DNA of 64,000 nt from Acephala macrosclerotiorum (GCA_014904845.1 MU119288.1:1-64000); one strand, 5' to 3'; shown: positions 46,344 to 60,430, numbered from the stretch's first letter. The notes: a model not told the origin generated them from the letters alone. Translations and numbers: made by a program.

Positions 46344-48109
46344 ATGAGGCTCCTCGATTCGAAAACCCTTGAGTTCCACGAATTCATAGGCTCAAATGCG
46401 CCGCTATACGCTATCCTTTCGCACACCTGGGAAGATGGCGAAGTATCTTTCCAGGAAATGTCCGTCGATATCGAACGACCGTCTACTAAGCCGGGGGTTC
46501 AGAAGATCAAAAACTGCTGCGAGCTTGCGCTTTCAGATGGCTTTCAGTATATGTGGATTGACACATGCTGCATCGATAAGACGAGCAGTGCAGAACTCTC
46601 TGAAGCCATCAACTCAATGTATCGGTGGTATGAACAGTCGCGCGTATGTTACGTCTTTTTGACCGATGTTCCTGCAGACGGAGATATCCACCACGAGCAT
46701 TCGGAATTTCGGAGAAGCCGATGGTTCGGAAGGGGTTGAACTTTACAGGAGCTAATTGCACCTTCGAGCGTGGTATTCTACGGACGAGAATGGAACGAGA
46801 TCGGGACCAAAAGTAGTCTGCAACAGCTCATCGTCGAGGTCACCAACATACATTACGAACTTCTTTCGGGTAAAAGGCACCTGTACGACTTCAGCGTCGC
46901 TCAAAGAATGTCCTGGGCGTCCCATCGAGAAACAACAAGACAGGAAGACATCGCTTATTGCCTAATGGGGATATTCGAGGCGAACATGCCCTTGCTATAT
47001 GGTGAAAGAGGTAAAGCCTTCCTCCGGCTACAGGAGCAGATTTTGAACACATCGGGTGATGATAGCATACTAGCCTGGACAGGATCCATACTTCGAGGCA
47101 ATTGCCTCGCAGCCTCTCCGGCAGCGTTTGCAAGTTCTGGGAACTTCATCTACACACCTTCTCCCCCCGGAATCTCAAAGTCGAGTCATGCCCTCACCAA
47201 CAAACGTCTCTATATAGAGGCTAAGGCACTACGAAAGGGAAATTCGAGCATTTGCATTGTCTTGAATTGCAAAGATCGCGTCAGTCAATCTCGACTTGGA
47301 ATCAGGTTCCAGCAATTCTCGCCGGGAGAACCGTATGTCAGAACCACCTGGGAGAAACTTCACTTCGTAACGGAGGATGCATTGCAAGGAGAAGAAGCGT
47401 CGACAGTTTCAATATATTTGCAGGTTATTCCGCGAGCGTTACTTTTCGAGGTCCTTGAGAAATCGATTTTTGCTTGCCATGTGGAAACAAGAGGCCTCCA
47501 AGAAATGGAATTACCTTTGTGGGTAGTCATAGGCACTTGGAACAGGAGTCTGGCGAACTGAGAATCATTTCCCCATCTGAAGAGCTTTCACACACGACTA
47601 CATCTACCTCACCCTCGACTATGTTTTGGTTGACCGCGGACGGATTTTCTTCGACCACTTTGCGTTTCTACTGTTCCAGTACAGACTCCTACTTCGATGT
47701 TGTGCTGCTTCGCTACAGAAACGGCAATCAAGGACCATGGCCTCCGACATCAGTCAGCATACACAAAATTCCCACAGTCGAGAGTAAAAAGTGGCCTCTT
47801 CATAGAAAATTCGAGACAGGATCAAACGACCCCGATAGAACAAACTGGCATGACCCGTCAAAGACGGTATGGATCAAAGTTGGAATACGACCTTATGGTA
47901 AAAGTCGGGACAAGGTCGTGCTCCAGACTCGTGCGAACAAAACGTTTTCTTCAACCAAGGACGAATTCGAGTACGATGGCATTGATCATATCCCCGAGGA
48001 TGCTTCTAGGAGAAAGACATCCTCAGTCGCGCAGGTTTTCAAGCTCAGCATTGATTGGGACGCCCCCGGAGATCACACGCGCTATGAACCTTTAGGCCCT
48101 GTACTCTGA
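46344..48109 (+). pseudogene. HET-domain (heterokaryon incompatibility) protein, one nonsense and one frameshift
   Basis: ATG 46,344 starts MRLLDSKTLEFHEFIG. The three HET-domain motif blocks are clear: YAILSHTWEDGEVSFQEM, YMWIDTCCIDKTSSAELSEA and SRWFGRG-stop-TLQELIAPS. The stop (TGA 46,737-46,739) replaces the almost invariant Trp of RGWTLQEL. The frame then continues (AQRMSWASHRETTRQEDIAY, CLMGIFEANMPLLYGERGKA) to about 47,510, where a shift moves it to a frame ending at 48,109. No intron is needed. HET proteins trigger programmed cell death after non-self recognition, usually under control of an NLR or HeLo partner. The C-terminal 350 residues have no recognised domain. One Trp codon change plus one shift would suffice to silence it. 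Confidence 0.88.
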
Positions 48110-48589
48110 CGACTTCCAAACTTCACATTCTTTTTTCGCCCGCACATGATACATAAGTATTCTTCAAAATTCGAGCGAATAAGAAGCTCTGAAATCTTAT
48201 TTGAAGAAGTGCTGGAGTAACTCACCGTGAGACACGAATTGTCTCCGACGTTTGGTCATTGGGTCGATTCGTGGTGGTGGTGGTGGTGGTGGTGGCTGAT
48301 GAGTTCTGCACGGCGAGGTGGCAGTGCAGCACACCGACATTGAGGCTACTAAGTACTGTCATTTCCCCTCCTCTATCAACTTCCCAGCACCATTCTTTCA
48401 CCAAGAGAAACTCGGAAACATGGACATTTTGGAACCTTAAGGGAGGCCCCCAAACCAATCCCGAAACATCAATTCGAGCGCCATATCTCTCCACTCCTCT
48501 CGACTCCAAAAAAGCGCAGATCCGTGTTGTGCACCTACAACCTGTGCTGGCAACGACAATATTTGCTGCGCCCTGGAGGTTATTGACTT
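48110..48589. other. Spacer with a (GTG)8 microsatellite
   Basis: Between the two HET relics. Contains the perfect trinucleotide run described separately; otherwise only short unrecognised frames, the plus-strand part after 48,420 possibly being the degraded 5' end of the second HET gene. Confidence 0.4.
48271..48295. repeat. (GTG)8 microsatellite
   Basis: Uninterrupted GTG repeated eight times plus one G at 48,271-48,295, upstream of the second HET relic. Confidence 0.95.
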
Positions 48590-48806
48590 GGATGATACAA
48601 CGAGACAAGAATACTATGCCCTTTCGTACGAATGGGGTGATGCAGATGCATCGGGATGTGAGATCCTCTTGAATGGAGTGAGATTTGCAGTCAGGACTAA
48701 TCTTTGGTAAGCATTATGATATGTAAGAGAAGAGGACAAGTACATCACGATTTGGATCGATGCTTTGTGCATTGAGCAGGAGAATGGAACGGAGAGCAAC
48801 TATCAA

Positions 48807-48867
48807 GTAGGTTTCATCTTGCCCTTTTTGGTGGCCTTGAGTGGCAAATGCACTAATCATTTAATAG
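48807..48867 (+). repeat. Possible shortened introner-like intron (61 nt)
   Basis: The intron begins GTAGGTTTCATCTTGCCCTTTTT, which resembles the first 23 nt of intron copies A and B, and ends ACTAATCATTTAATAG, with a branch-point/acceptor layout like theirs. The middle is absent. Short similarity, so coincidence is possible. Confidence 0.3.
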
Positions 48868-49274
48868 GTTCAACGGATGAGCAGAATATATTCGAAAGCA
48901 CTTAAAGTCATTGCATGGCTTGGGGCGGAAGATCTCAGCTTCCCTAAACAACCGTCTAGCGCTAAAACTTATGCCTTTGTCCGTCTGATGACTTGAACTA
49001 TTCTTGCTCTGGACGACTAGCTTCTGCTCGTATCACCAAGTCTAAACTCGAAGCAATAATTTAGAGGTCTGATGAGCAATCGAGGCTGAAGTCGCTTGCG
49101 GCCATCCAAGCGCAGACCCATTGAGACCGCTTGTGGATTATCCAAGAACTCATACTTGCAAGTGATATCGAAATCCGGTGCGGAACACACACTATCACGT
49201 GGAACTGTCAGTTGCTTGGTAAAGACTGCATTGGTGGTGAAAAGGGCTACAGAAGGCCTTTATATACAAAATAG

Positions 49275-49296
49275 GGGGGTGGGGCACCCCACCCCC
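49275..49296. repeat. Perfect GC hairpin (10-nt arms, 2-nt loop)
   Basis: GGGGGTGGGG at 49,275-49,284, then CA, then CCCCACCCCC at 49,287-49,296. The arms are exact reverse complements. It lies in the decayed part of the second HET relic. Confidence 0.9.
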
Positions 49297-49575
49297 TTAA
49301 TGAGGCCGGTGGCACCGCTATGTGGTCCCATGTCTCAACTGACAGGAACTCTTTACACGAGGCGTTTCTTCTTGTCGAAACACATCGACCTGAGATGTTG
49401 TTGCGTCGCTGCATCTACGGGCTAATTCAAGAGGAGAGGTTGTGTAGACAGTACTTTCGCCTGGTTGATACTCGAAGCCTTTTAAAGCTCTTTGAGAACT
49501 TCAGCCAGTCGGAGTGCTCAGACCCACGAGACAAGGTGTGCGGTCTGTTATCGGTGGTTCCACCATGCTGCTGAG

Positions 49576-50381
49576 AAGCAGTTAAAGTGGGCTGCAGGGG
49601 GGCAGCCTATGAAATTGGGATGCTGATGATGGCTCATGAGTTGAAACGTCTTGACCACAAAGGACGGTGAGGACATTCGTGGCTCGAAAACATGATCAGT
49701 CATCTGGGAAAACGTCAACTGCTCGAGCCTGCAGCAGGAGGGGATTTGCCGATTTCTGGATTCTCTTTCAGACAGAATAGGCGACGGCCATTAAAATCCG
49801 GTGCAGCCTTTTGGGAGAAACCTCTGGCGTGAGGAAACACGAGAAAGTGGAGATTTCTGATGTCGGAATATAGTAGTGTCGCATGGCCATCTGAGGTACA
49901 AAGCGAGAGCGATAAGATCACGGTTCATACCGCCAATTCAATTGAGCCTAAGGACTTGGTATATCGTATAGATATCCGTAACTCCCTGAGCCTCTGATGA
50001 GGAAGTGGGGTCGTCTACTGATGATAGGGTGGGTGTAGAATCTACTTTTCCCTGATGATCCGCGTCTGCTTCGGCCCACTTCCCTAACACATCACCCAGA
50101 CCTTGTACGCGCACGCTACAGAGACAGATTACATCTTTACATTTCCGCGCTCTGTTCTTTTGTTAAAATTTGCGAGGGAAATGTTGAGTTCAGATGCGTG
50201 TCTGTCGCTTGAAGAAGATGTCACCTGCTCGCAAGTCTCTCACTGAAGTGCTGATATCAGGTCAATCATCACAGTAGCCTAGCTAAAAGCATCGCCATTC
50301 TCGTGTAAGATCTAGCAAACCCTGTCCAAGCTGCGCGTGACAACAATCCCCAAGTTCTCTTGCTGTCACAAAATAAGAGCT
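49576..50381. other. Intergenic region; no gene seen
   Basis: 800 bp between the HET relic and the oxidoreductase gene. Only short unrecognised frames on either strand. Confidence 0.5.
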
Positions 50382-52564
<2,183 letters not shown>

Positions 52565-53868
52565 ATGCCAAGAATTTTCAAGAAACTCGCCACAACACTT
52601 CGCAACCGGAACCACCAATCACCCATGTCTGCCTCACCTCGAGTATTCGTGACCGGAGTCTCGGGATACGTCGGAGGACATACCGTCCTTCGCATATTCG
52701 AAAAGCATCCGGAGTGGCATGTTGTACTTTTAGTCCGAAACGAGGAGCAGAAGAAGACCGTTCTTGCAAAATGGCCACAGGCTGAAGTTGTCATTGGTGA
52801 CTTGGATAACAAGGCGTTGATGATTAGCGAAGGGTCGAAGGCGGATGTCGTTCTTCGTATGTCGACTCCCCCAATTTTCCTTGGAACGAGTGCTAACCAA
52901 AGGAGCAGAAGCTGCATCCTCTGATCATATCCCGGCTGTTAACGCGCTCATCGAGGGGTTGAGCCAGAAGAAACCTAATCCTGGGTATTTCATCCAAGTC
53001 ACTGGAACTGGAATACTCAATGATGTCCCGAATGGCTTCGGTACGTACTACATCCATGATCCCCGCAATTTCACTGATTGTCGGTAGGAAATCCGTCAGA
53101 CAAGGTCTACCATGATATTGCCGACCTGGCAGAACTAACCTCGCTTCCGCTCGAGAACCATGTTCATCGCGATGTTGAAATGGCAGTCCTTGATGCACAG
53201 AAGAAGTTCAAGGTCCCAACAGCAATCCTGTCCCCTCCAACGATTCATGGTATTGGGAAAGGACCAGTGAAAACTCGCAGCATTCAAATCCCATTCATGG
53301 CTGAGTCTGTCTTGAAGCGGGGTAAAGGTTTCCAGATTCTCGAGGGACAGAACATTTGGGATGGTGAGCATAATACATTCAGAGTTCTCGGACCTCGACT
53401 AACATGAATTCCTAGCTACGCACATCGATGATGTTGCTTCAGCATTCATCCTGCTCGCTGAAGAGGCTTTGAAGCCGAATGGTGGAAAGGCCCAATGGGG
53501 TGACAACGGTTATTACTTCGCCAGCGGACCTGAATTTGTAAGCACCCGCTCCTATCATTGACACAAATGGCTAAATCTAACTTGCTTAGAAATGGGGAGA
53601 AGTAGCAACTGCAATTGCCAACTTTGCCGCTAAGGACGGCTTGATTAAGTCTACCGAGGTCGACAAGCTTTCTGTAGCTGATGCTTCAGCGCTGCACCCA
53701 TGGGCTCCTCTGATCTGGGGGGGCAATTGCAGGAGCAGATCTGATAGACTGCTTCAACTTGGATGGAAGCCGCAGGGACCAAGTATCTTTGAGAGTATCC
53801 CATCAATGGTCCTGCAGGAATCGAAGACCTTGGGTACCCAATCTTCCACCCTGACCTTCGACAAATGA
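52565..53868 (+). CDS. NAD(P)-binding epimerase/reductase-like protein (atypical SDR)
   Basis: ATG 52,565 (a second ATG at 52,625, just before the Rossmann strand, is an alternative start) to TGA 53,868 in five exons (52,565-52,856; 52,909-53,040; 53,088-53,363; 53,416-53,537; 53,590-53,868) gives 366 residues, all in phase. RVFVTGVSGYVGGHTVLRIF carries the Rossmann GxxGxxG motif; DLDNKA and ADVVLQAASSDH follow as in extended/atypical SDRs. VPTAILSPPTIHGIGKGP and ATHIDDVASAFILLAEEAL are typical of the nucleoside-sugar-epimerase-like group. The classical Tyr-x3-Lys is not seen; HRDVEMAVLDAQKK occupies the equivalent place. It would be a soluble NAD(P)-dependent reductase of unknown substrate. 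Divergent pairing with the old yellow enzyme suggests co-regulation. Confidence 0.88.
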
Positions 53869-54146
53869 AGAGGAACCAAGACAATATTTGGCAGAAAGGA
53901 CCAGCAGGGAAAGCGTCGCATGTAGCTAGGAGTTTTTGATATTGAAATCATCGAAAAGACAGCATTTTCATTAGTGATGGAAAGAATAGCGTGCAATTGG
54001 TGGATAGTGCTGACACACCCTACCGCGGTATCAATGGTGGGGTTCAGCAGTGAAGTATCGCTGCACCTCACGGCAAGTGCCTTCATCTACTGTCGCATTA
54101 ATCATCATTGCTTGCATCACGATAGAGTTGCCACTCTAAGATCTCC

Positions 54147-56434
54147 ATGAATTCAATCGAAGTTGATGATCCAGGAGCTGTCTCACTCCACGCCAAGCCG
54201 TGTACGATCTGTCGTCGAAGAAAGGTCCGCTGTGACAAACTGCGACCGTGCAGCAACTGTGTCCGAAACAAACAAGTCTGTACTTACGAGACTTCAGACA
54301 GCAGGAACGATGGATCAAGACCGGAAGCAAACTCGCCTCAACCCGGCGATAATGATCTTCGCGAGAGGTTGGCGAGGCTGGAGCATTTGATGGCGACGAT
54401 GATGGTTTCGAGGGAAGAGAATGCGACATCGACGTCCCGAGGGAGCCCTGAAGCCGCTGACCAGCCCCCGCTAAACAATTCTGCTAGAAAATCGAGTTCC
54501 CCAAACCCGCAAGGACTTCCAGCACACTCTCACAGACCAAGCACGTCCAGAGTTGTTAATACAGATGTTCCAACCGGACAAATCGTATTCCAGGAAGGAT
54601 ACAGTGGTTATTACGATCTCGACTTCTGGCCGGGTTTGATATTCGAGGTATGCCGAGAGTGCATGACTTCATCCCAGAATCTAGCCGCGACTAAAATCTG
54701 TACAGATCGAAGACCTCAGACAACTCTTCGATGTTGCTCCAGCAGGAGACTCGACCTCCCAGTGGGCGTCCTACTCTGCTGTTGGTCTCTCCACGCCTCT
54801 TTCAGTGGCAGACCTCGTTTTGGCTCACCCCACCATCGAGGAGTCGAACATATTATGCAAGTACTTCTTCGAATGTGTCAACCCTTTCGTGCGTGTTCTG
54901 CATCAAGCGTTGTTTGCGAGAGACTTGGATCAATATCGTCGTGGTACTTTCATCAATCCTGCAGAGTTCGAGTCACTTTTGTTTTCGATATATACCCTCA
55001 CTGTCAGCAGTCTTCGACCTGAGATAGTTGAGAAAGCGTGTGGTTGTTCGAAGGGCTCTTTGTTGGCTCGATTCAGATATTCTACTCAAGTTGCGTTAGC
55101 CAAGATCAACTTCTTGCAGAGCAACAAAGTGGATACTATGAAGGCATTGCTCCATTACATCGTATGCAATCAGTCCTTTGGAAGCAGAAGCACATTTCTG
55201 ACTAGGATCTTCTAGACTTTCCTTTTCCAGCAGAACCTCTACAAAGATGGTGTTACTCTTCTCGGATCTGCTGCACATCTTGCGCGTAATTGGGGCATAC
55301 ACAAGGACCCGAGCCATTTCCCTTTCTCACCATGGGTCTTCGAAATCCGGAGACGTAAATGGAACCATCTTTGTGTTCTTGATGCAATAGCCTTGACGTC
55401 GTATGGAGCTGAGTCATGTCTGCCGGCAACGTCAGATGCGAGACCTCCGCAGAACGCCAATGACAGTGACTGGCATGCAAGCCGATTTGCTAAGCCGTCC
55501 TCGGTACCGACCAGTGTCGTAGGTTTCAAGGATATGACTTTCGCTCTTGTTCATCGAGAACTCGCAGATATGTCTCGAGAACTTACTAGGATACACTCCC
55601 ATGACCTCAATCTGATGGGTGCCATTGTCAACCAGGTCGAGGAGAGTCTTACGCAGAAGTACTTGATAGCCATCGACACTAGCAGGCCATCGCAGACCAT
55701 TGTGGCTGCTCTGATCCAAGTCCGACTAGCCAGTACACGATTATCAATACAGCATCGCCGAGCAATGAACTCTGATTCTGGAATTGAGAAAGAGAAGTCA
55801 GCAATATCCCCGAAGTCCTTGCAGAATGCTTACTTTCGAACAGGGTTTTCACTTCTGCAATCGAGCTTCTCGAAGCGTATGAATATCACTCCGCCACATA
55901 TGCTCCTTTGAGCTGGGAGTGGGTATTCCAAACCACTGTACCTTGGCTCGCTCTCGCCATCGTGTTGACAGAGCTGCCGAAGTCCACGCAGCAGACAGAT
56001 ATCGAGCGTGCTCAGCTCCAAATCGAGAATTATTTCCACCGCTTCTCCGACCCCTCAGTTCCAGTCTCCAGCACACCAATGTGGAAGATGCTCGTAGGGC
56101 TTCGGAAACGTATGCAGGAGGATCCTGGCCCATCTCATATCCCAGTAAGCAGTGTGAGGGGCAGCGTTAGTCCTTCGCCAGGTTCTGGAGCTGGTCCTTC
56201 GGCGCTGGTGTTTACCGATGACTTGATGGTAGATTTCGGGAATGAAGGACCAGCAGATACAAGATTCTGGAACAATGATCAACTAATGATGCAGGATGGG
56301 CAAGGATTTCCATGGTGAGTAGTTGCTGCTCTTCTGCCGAGGGTGATTTTGCTTACCAGTGCTGCAGGCTGAGTGATCAAATGTCGTTCAACAACGACAC
56401 GACTTTCACCGGTTACCGGCATCCACCATCATAG
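54147..56434 (+). CDS. Zn(II)2Cys6 transcription factor with fungal_trans domain; one probable frameshift
   Basis: ATG 54,147 starts a protein with CX2CX6CX5CX2CX6C (CTICRRRKVRC...CSNCVRNKQVC, residues ~19-45), a short coiled linker (LRERLARLEHLMATMM), and a fungal-specific factor domain (PTIEESNILCKYFFECVNPF, VRVLHQALFARDLDQYRRG, LYKDGVTLLGSAAHLARNWG, SYGAESCLPATSDARPPQNA). Introns lie at 54,648-54,705, 55,162-55,215 and 56,315-56,367; the last exon ends at TAG 56,434. Near 55,795 the frame changes (PEVLAECLLSNRVFTSAIEL continues in another frame), so about 170 C-terminal residues are shifted; a short missing intron or a sequencing error are alternatives. It may regulate the two genes to its left, judged only from proximity. 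Confidence 0.82.
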
Positions 56435-58920
56435 TGACAATGAAAGTTACGAAATCGACAGATTTACAGAAGCGGTAATGCTGTTAATGTGTTTGGTGGG
56501 GTATGGTTGTCTTTTAATCAGCTGCTTTACAAATGTTTGTGCCTTGCTGGTCGTTCAGTAAGCGACATCTTCGACGACTAAAGCAAGACGTCTCATTCGC
56601 TCCTTCGATTTACGGCCTCACGGCCTGGCTTGGAATCTTCTTTCTGCTATCTACCTTCGCTCCTTCCTTGATCACCTTGTACATTTCCTTGACGTGACTT
56701 TCGCTGTGCCATCTACAAGTAAATGCAACTTCTAGTAACAACAAATCCATTTTATTTTCTCGAACCTTTCGCCTGTCCTCGATGTCCCTGTAAGCCACCG
56801 TTATTCATACTCCTTTCCACCCTATTTCACAGTCTGGCAACCGTTGGGAGCTCCGCCCCTAGCTCCTGGGATGATACGGCCAAAGTAGTGCGTGCCAATT
56901 ACCCCGCCATTGACCCCGCATTCCAGGCATGTTGACTTTTGCAGGGCATCCACAATCTGGGGATATGAACGAGCCTGATACTGTTGAACGGAGGTGTTTT
57001 TGGCTTGATCAATTGATTGATTGAATCATTATTTTGCAGTCCGAATGCCCCCTTTTATTATGTCCTGCCGATCATCGTTTCAGAGTGAGGCATCGACCCC
57101 TGACTTGCGACAGATACGGCGTCCTGAATAATTCGAACCGTCGAAGGTGCTTTACACGGGCAACGGCACCGATCACAAACAGTCGAACGTAGTTCGCATA
57201 ACCTCGATTGCGGGAATCATCGAAGCACCGACACATACCTTTCTCAGTGGATTCGATCCCACCAAGGAGCAGAACGAACGTGCAAAGCTTCCAATGCCGA
57301 CACAACCTTCACCCTCTATGACGCCCTGTTCCAAGCAATTTAGAGCTCCCCAAGCTCTCACATACCTCCTCGCGCTCTCTCCGGAATCATAGCCTCCTTC
57401 AATGCCGTCGAGCCCGACTCCCTTTCCGAAACTACGTCGTCCAGACAATCTGCTACAATCCCCACGTTAAAAACTACCGACCCAGCAATGCCAGAGACAG
57501 GGCCGGCATCCAAAGCAGCTTCTACAAATTACGACGCGGCGTGTTGGCAGCTTTCAGATTTGAGCTGTCGTCGCTTTACTCGCTGTTACTGAGGCGGTCC
57601 AGCTTCCCTTTCGGTCGCAGCAACTCATCTAACAATATCACTCAACAAAAGTCCTCAGCAGCACTTTCCCGCTCGATCCTACTCCCGACTTTCCTGCTCC
57701 GACCGCCAATGGTGGTCGTCTAGATCTGCACTCGCGCGTCGATAGCCGTCAATAGGATATATCCTCCGAGTTCCCTCTCCAAACGCCAATGGTAATCGAT
57801 CAACCTTGCAACCTCGAACAGATAGCCGCTAAGAGGGTTGTGTCGACCTACCCAGGACCGTCTTGATTCCCAACTACCGCGAAATAGTCTGAATATTAGT
57901 GGTAGTAGTAGGACTTATGAAACACATAAGGAGGGTCAAGTCACGTAAGTTCGTGGTTCTTTCCACACAAGAGGAAGCTCAGCTCAACTGATCTGGAAGC
58001 AGTTTCGGGAACAACGGGATTGGCAAGTCTAGAGGCAAGTCTGACTCGAATTTGAGTTGTAATTGGTCAACCCTGCAGCTGGGAGGGGGCTAAAGATCTC
58101 GAGATACTGGCCATGGCAGCAACATGGTGCTCGTATCTTCGAAGTTGGTGCACATCGGTGATCCTTGACTCTCGACCTTGTACGTAGTAGAATAGAAGTG
58201 AAAACAGAATAATAGACTACCAGAACTTAAACTAGGTTCTCCTGCCCATTATTTGACTATGGATTGCATTATCTGTCAAACCTTAGATATGGCAGGAACA
58301 GGCTTGCAGGCTTCTAAAACTGTGGAGAGACAGCACTGCAGAGTTCCCACACGTGATGGGCTGCGCGTAGGTACCAAGACGAGACTGCCGGTTCCGACAA
58401 TCTCCAAACTTCTCTTTCCAAGATCGACACATCTCTGCTCCTCCACATCACGAACCTTTACTCGATGCAATATCACAAGCTCTACCATAGATGCATGGAT
58501 CAAGGTACGTAGCTTGGAGAAAATCCCCCGTCTTTGAGCTTGCTGCGCGCGCGCTTTAGCTGCAAGCTCGAGAAACACGATCGACGACGCGATGCAAATG
58601 GGCCAGTACGCTGACGCTTGTCCGCTTCAGATCGACCCATAACGCTTCCCGCACGGTCGAAGCAAGTTGCTCTTGCTCTTAACTCTTACAAACAAACCTC
58701 CTAAAAAAAATTTAGATGGCAATATGCGCCTTCGAAAAGCTACGCCGTTTGTACCACCGAATCCGCCCATCCAAGTTCGAGAACAGATCTCCTGCTCTGA
58801 CTTTCCTCTCCCACTGCCAATGGAAGGTGGTGGAATTTGCAATCTCGTGTCAACGATCGACGGAGATGAATAGCAGAGGTATTCACTCGAATCTTGGGTC
58901 ATGGGATCACAAGCTCCCAG
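56435..58920. other. Unassigned 2.5 kb with coding-like relics
   Basis: No complete gene is supported. Pieces with a coding look are 56,850-56,935 (+, SSWDDTAKVVRANYPAIDPA), 57,290-57,540 (+, RALSGIIASFNAVEPDSLSE in one frame, RNYVVQTICYNPHVKNYRPS in another) and 58,253-58,537 (+). I do not recognise any family. They could be the remains of one gene broken by several indels. Confidence 0.35.
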
Positions 58921-59220
58921 ACGGTGTATAAATAGTTCTGCTGACGCGATTTTGTGGTAGCAGGGTTCTTGATAGCTTGTCATCTTTTCTGTATGGCTTG
59001 GTGAGTACGCCGGTTCTTCTCTCTCGCACTTTCCTCTACCGTGCTTCCCGCCTGTTGCATCGTCTGCTTCATCGTGCAGGGAACGTGATCCTTCGCTTCC
59101 CCAAGGGCCAAAGAGATGAGCATTTTTGCCTGCTAGCAAGTGCTACACTGCTGTCAACTCGTGGGGATCACCCGAAGATTGACAACGGTTTTGCTGACCC
59201 CCCTCTCTTCCAGATCCCTT
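58921..59220 (+). repeat. Promoter/leader repeat, copy 1
   Basis: TATA box TATAAAT at 58,927-58,933, a donor-like GGTGAGTACGCCGG near 59,001, CACTGCTGTCAACT at 59,146-59,159 and an acceptor-like CTCTCTTCCAG near 59,214. The order and spacing match copy 3 upstream of the DUF1996 exon. No open DUF1996 frame follows this copy. Confidence 0.5.
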
Positions 59221-59640
59221 GGGAACCAGGGACTTCAGCCAATTATTGCCCGAGACTTCGAGCATGCAGTTATGGATGAGGATAGGAAGCAACCTCTCCA
59301 CACCCTGGATCCGAGTCGAGTCGCCGTTCATCTGAGTTTGGTGGATATGAAGTCGTTGATGACGAGGGTAACGTTGTTAACACAGAAGAATATGAGATAG
59401 AAGCCGCCTTGGGACACCGAAACCAAGAGACAAAGAAGATCGGGGGGCACAGAAGAAGACGAAGTACTACCTCGCTCTCCATACCTCTTCTAGGCTAACA
59501 AAGGAATCTAGTTCCACCCGCAGGCAAAAATCGACAAGATGTGGAATGACATACCTCTTTGCGACGACCAATGGCTGGTGAATTGCGTCCTGGGGCGGAT
59601 TACGGCAAGGTCCCTGCAAGTGTGCTTCGGTAAGGCTGCC
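59221..59640. other. Region after leader copy 1; no supported gene
   Basis: Short overlapping frames only; nothing resembling the DUF1996 exon that follows copy 3. Confidence 0.4.
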
Positions 59641-59960
59641 GATCGCTAGTATAAGAAGGCTCCCTGACACCGTTTGGAAAGGACATAAAGTTCGCATTTC
59701 TGGTTCTTCGTTGTTACAGTAACACTCTGTGAGTACGGCAATTCACATCTCCTATCCCCTATCTTCCAGCTTCATCATTTCACCTCTATCCCACACGGCA
59801 TTCCAGAGCCGAGATCATTCTCGAGTTTCCTCCGGTAGCTTTTTGCTGCCATGAGCCACGCTGTTGCCAAGCTGTGAATCATGATTGGGTGGCTATTACT
59901 TCGATCTCTCTTCATACTTATTGCTGTCGATGCAGCTTCTCCTCCTTCCACGCCAACTTC
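59641..59960 (+). repeat. Promoter/leader repeat, copy 2
   Basis: TATAAGAAGG at 59,650-59,659, TTCGCATTTCT starting exactly 41 nt after the TATA box, then GTGAGTACGGCAATTC as a donor-like site, and TTTTTGCTGCCATGAG. It matches copy 3 through several blocks. No coding exon follows. Confidence 0.6.
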
Positions 59961-60430
59961 TATGATCAAAATATTAACCACATCATAGTGAATTGAGTGC
60001 CACCGAAATCTACATCCAAAAGATCAGCATCTCAGAGATTGTAGACAAGCTTCGTCCTTACAGTGCAGCACCAACCAAGCCAAGCAGTGGATCAGAGATT
60101 CTCGCCAAGTTCCCAAACATCTGGCAGGACTTGACTTCTTCCATCGAAGGAAGTACACTGTCGGAAACCACACTGTCCGGATCTTTGATCTCAGATCTGG
60201 AAGCTTGTCCGAACTGCTTGCAGTCCAAAAGCAGGCATACCAGGAACCAGGAAAAACTCTAATGATAACGTTCACGACTGCGAAGCGCCTTTCGATGTTG
60301 AAGTGAAAAGATCTTTTCATCTTCTTCATTACACAACGGGATCAGAGATAGTCGCTTGACTAAGTTGGTGTGGCGTTACTGCAGAGCTCACGTCATCACC
60401 GCTTTGCTTAGTAAGGTCTACCTGGCTACC
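59961..60430. other. Unassigned region between leader copies 2 and 3
   Basis: A plus-strand frame around 59,993-60,262 (TEIYIQKISISEIVDKLRPY, EACPNCLQSKS) has no ATG start in good context and is unrecognised. It may be the decayed coding part that followed copy 2. Confidence 0.35.

Larger units (their letters stand above)
48590..49575 (+). pseudogene. Second HET-domain protein relic (HET-6 type)
   Basis: Plus-strand reading gives YYALSYEWGDADASGCEILL, VRFAVRTNLW, then two stops, DKYITIWIDALCIEQENGT, a 61-nt intron (48,807-48,867) and QRMSRIYSKALKVIAWLGAE. These are HET motif blocks of the HET-6 subtype (ALSYxWG, WIDALCIxQ, IYxxAxxVIxWLG). After about 49,000 stops accumulate, but a later piece SECSDPRDKVCGLLSVVPP (49,500-49,560) matches the DPRDKxxxLLG block that follows the HET domain in this subtype. 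So the gene decayed more than its neighbour. The start codon is not identifiable. Confidence 0.8.

Noticed and set aside
48222..48608. 128-residue minus-strand frame with a Thr repeat
   Set aside because: The repeat is the translated (GTG)8 microsatellite; no other support.
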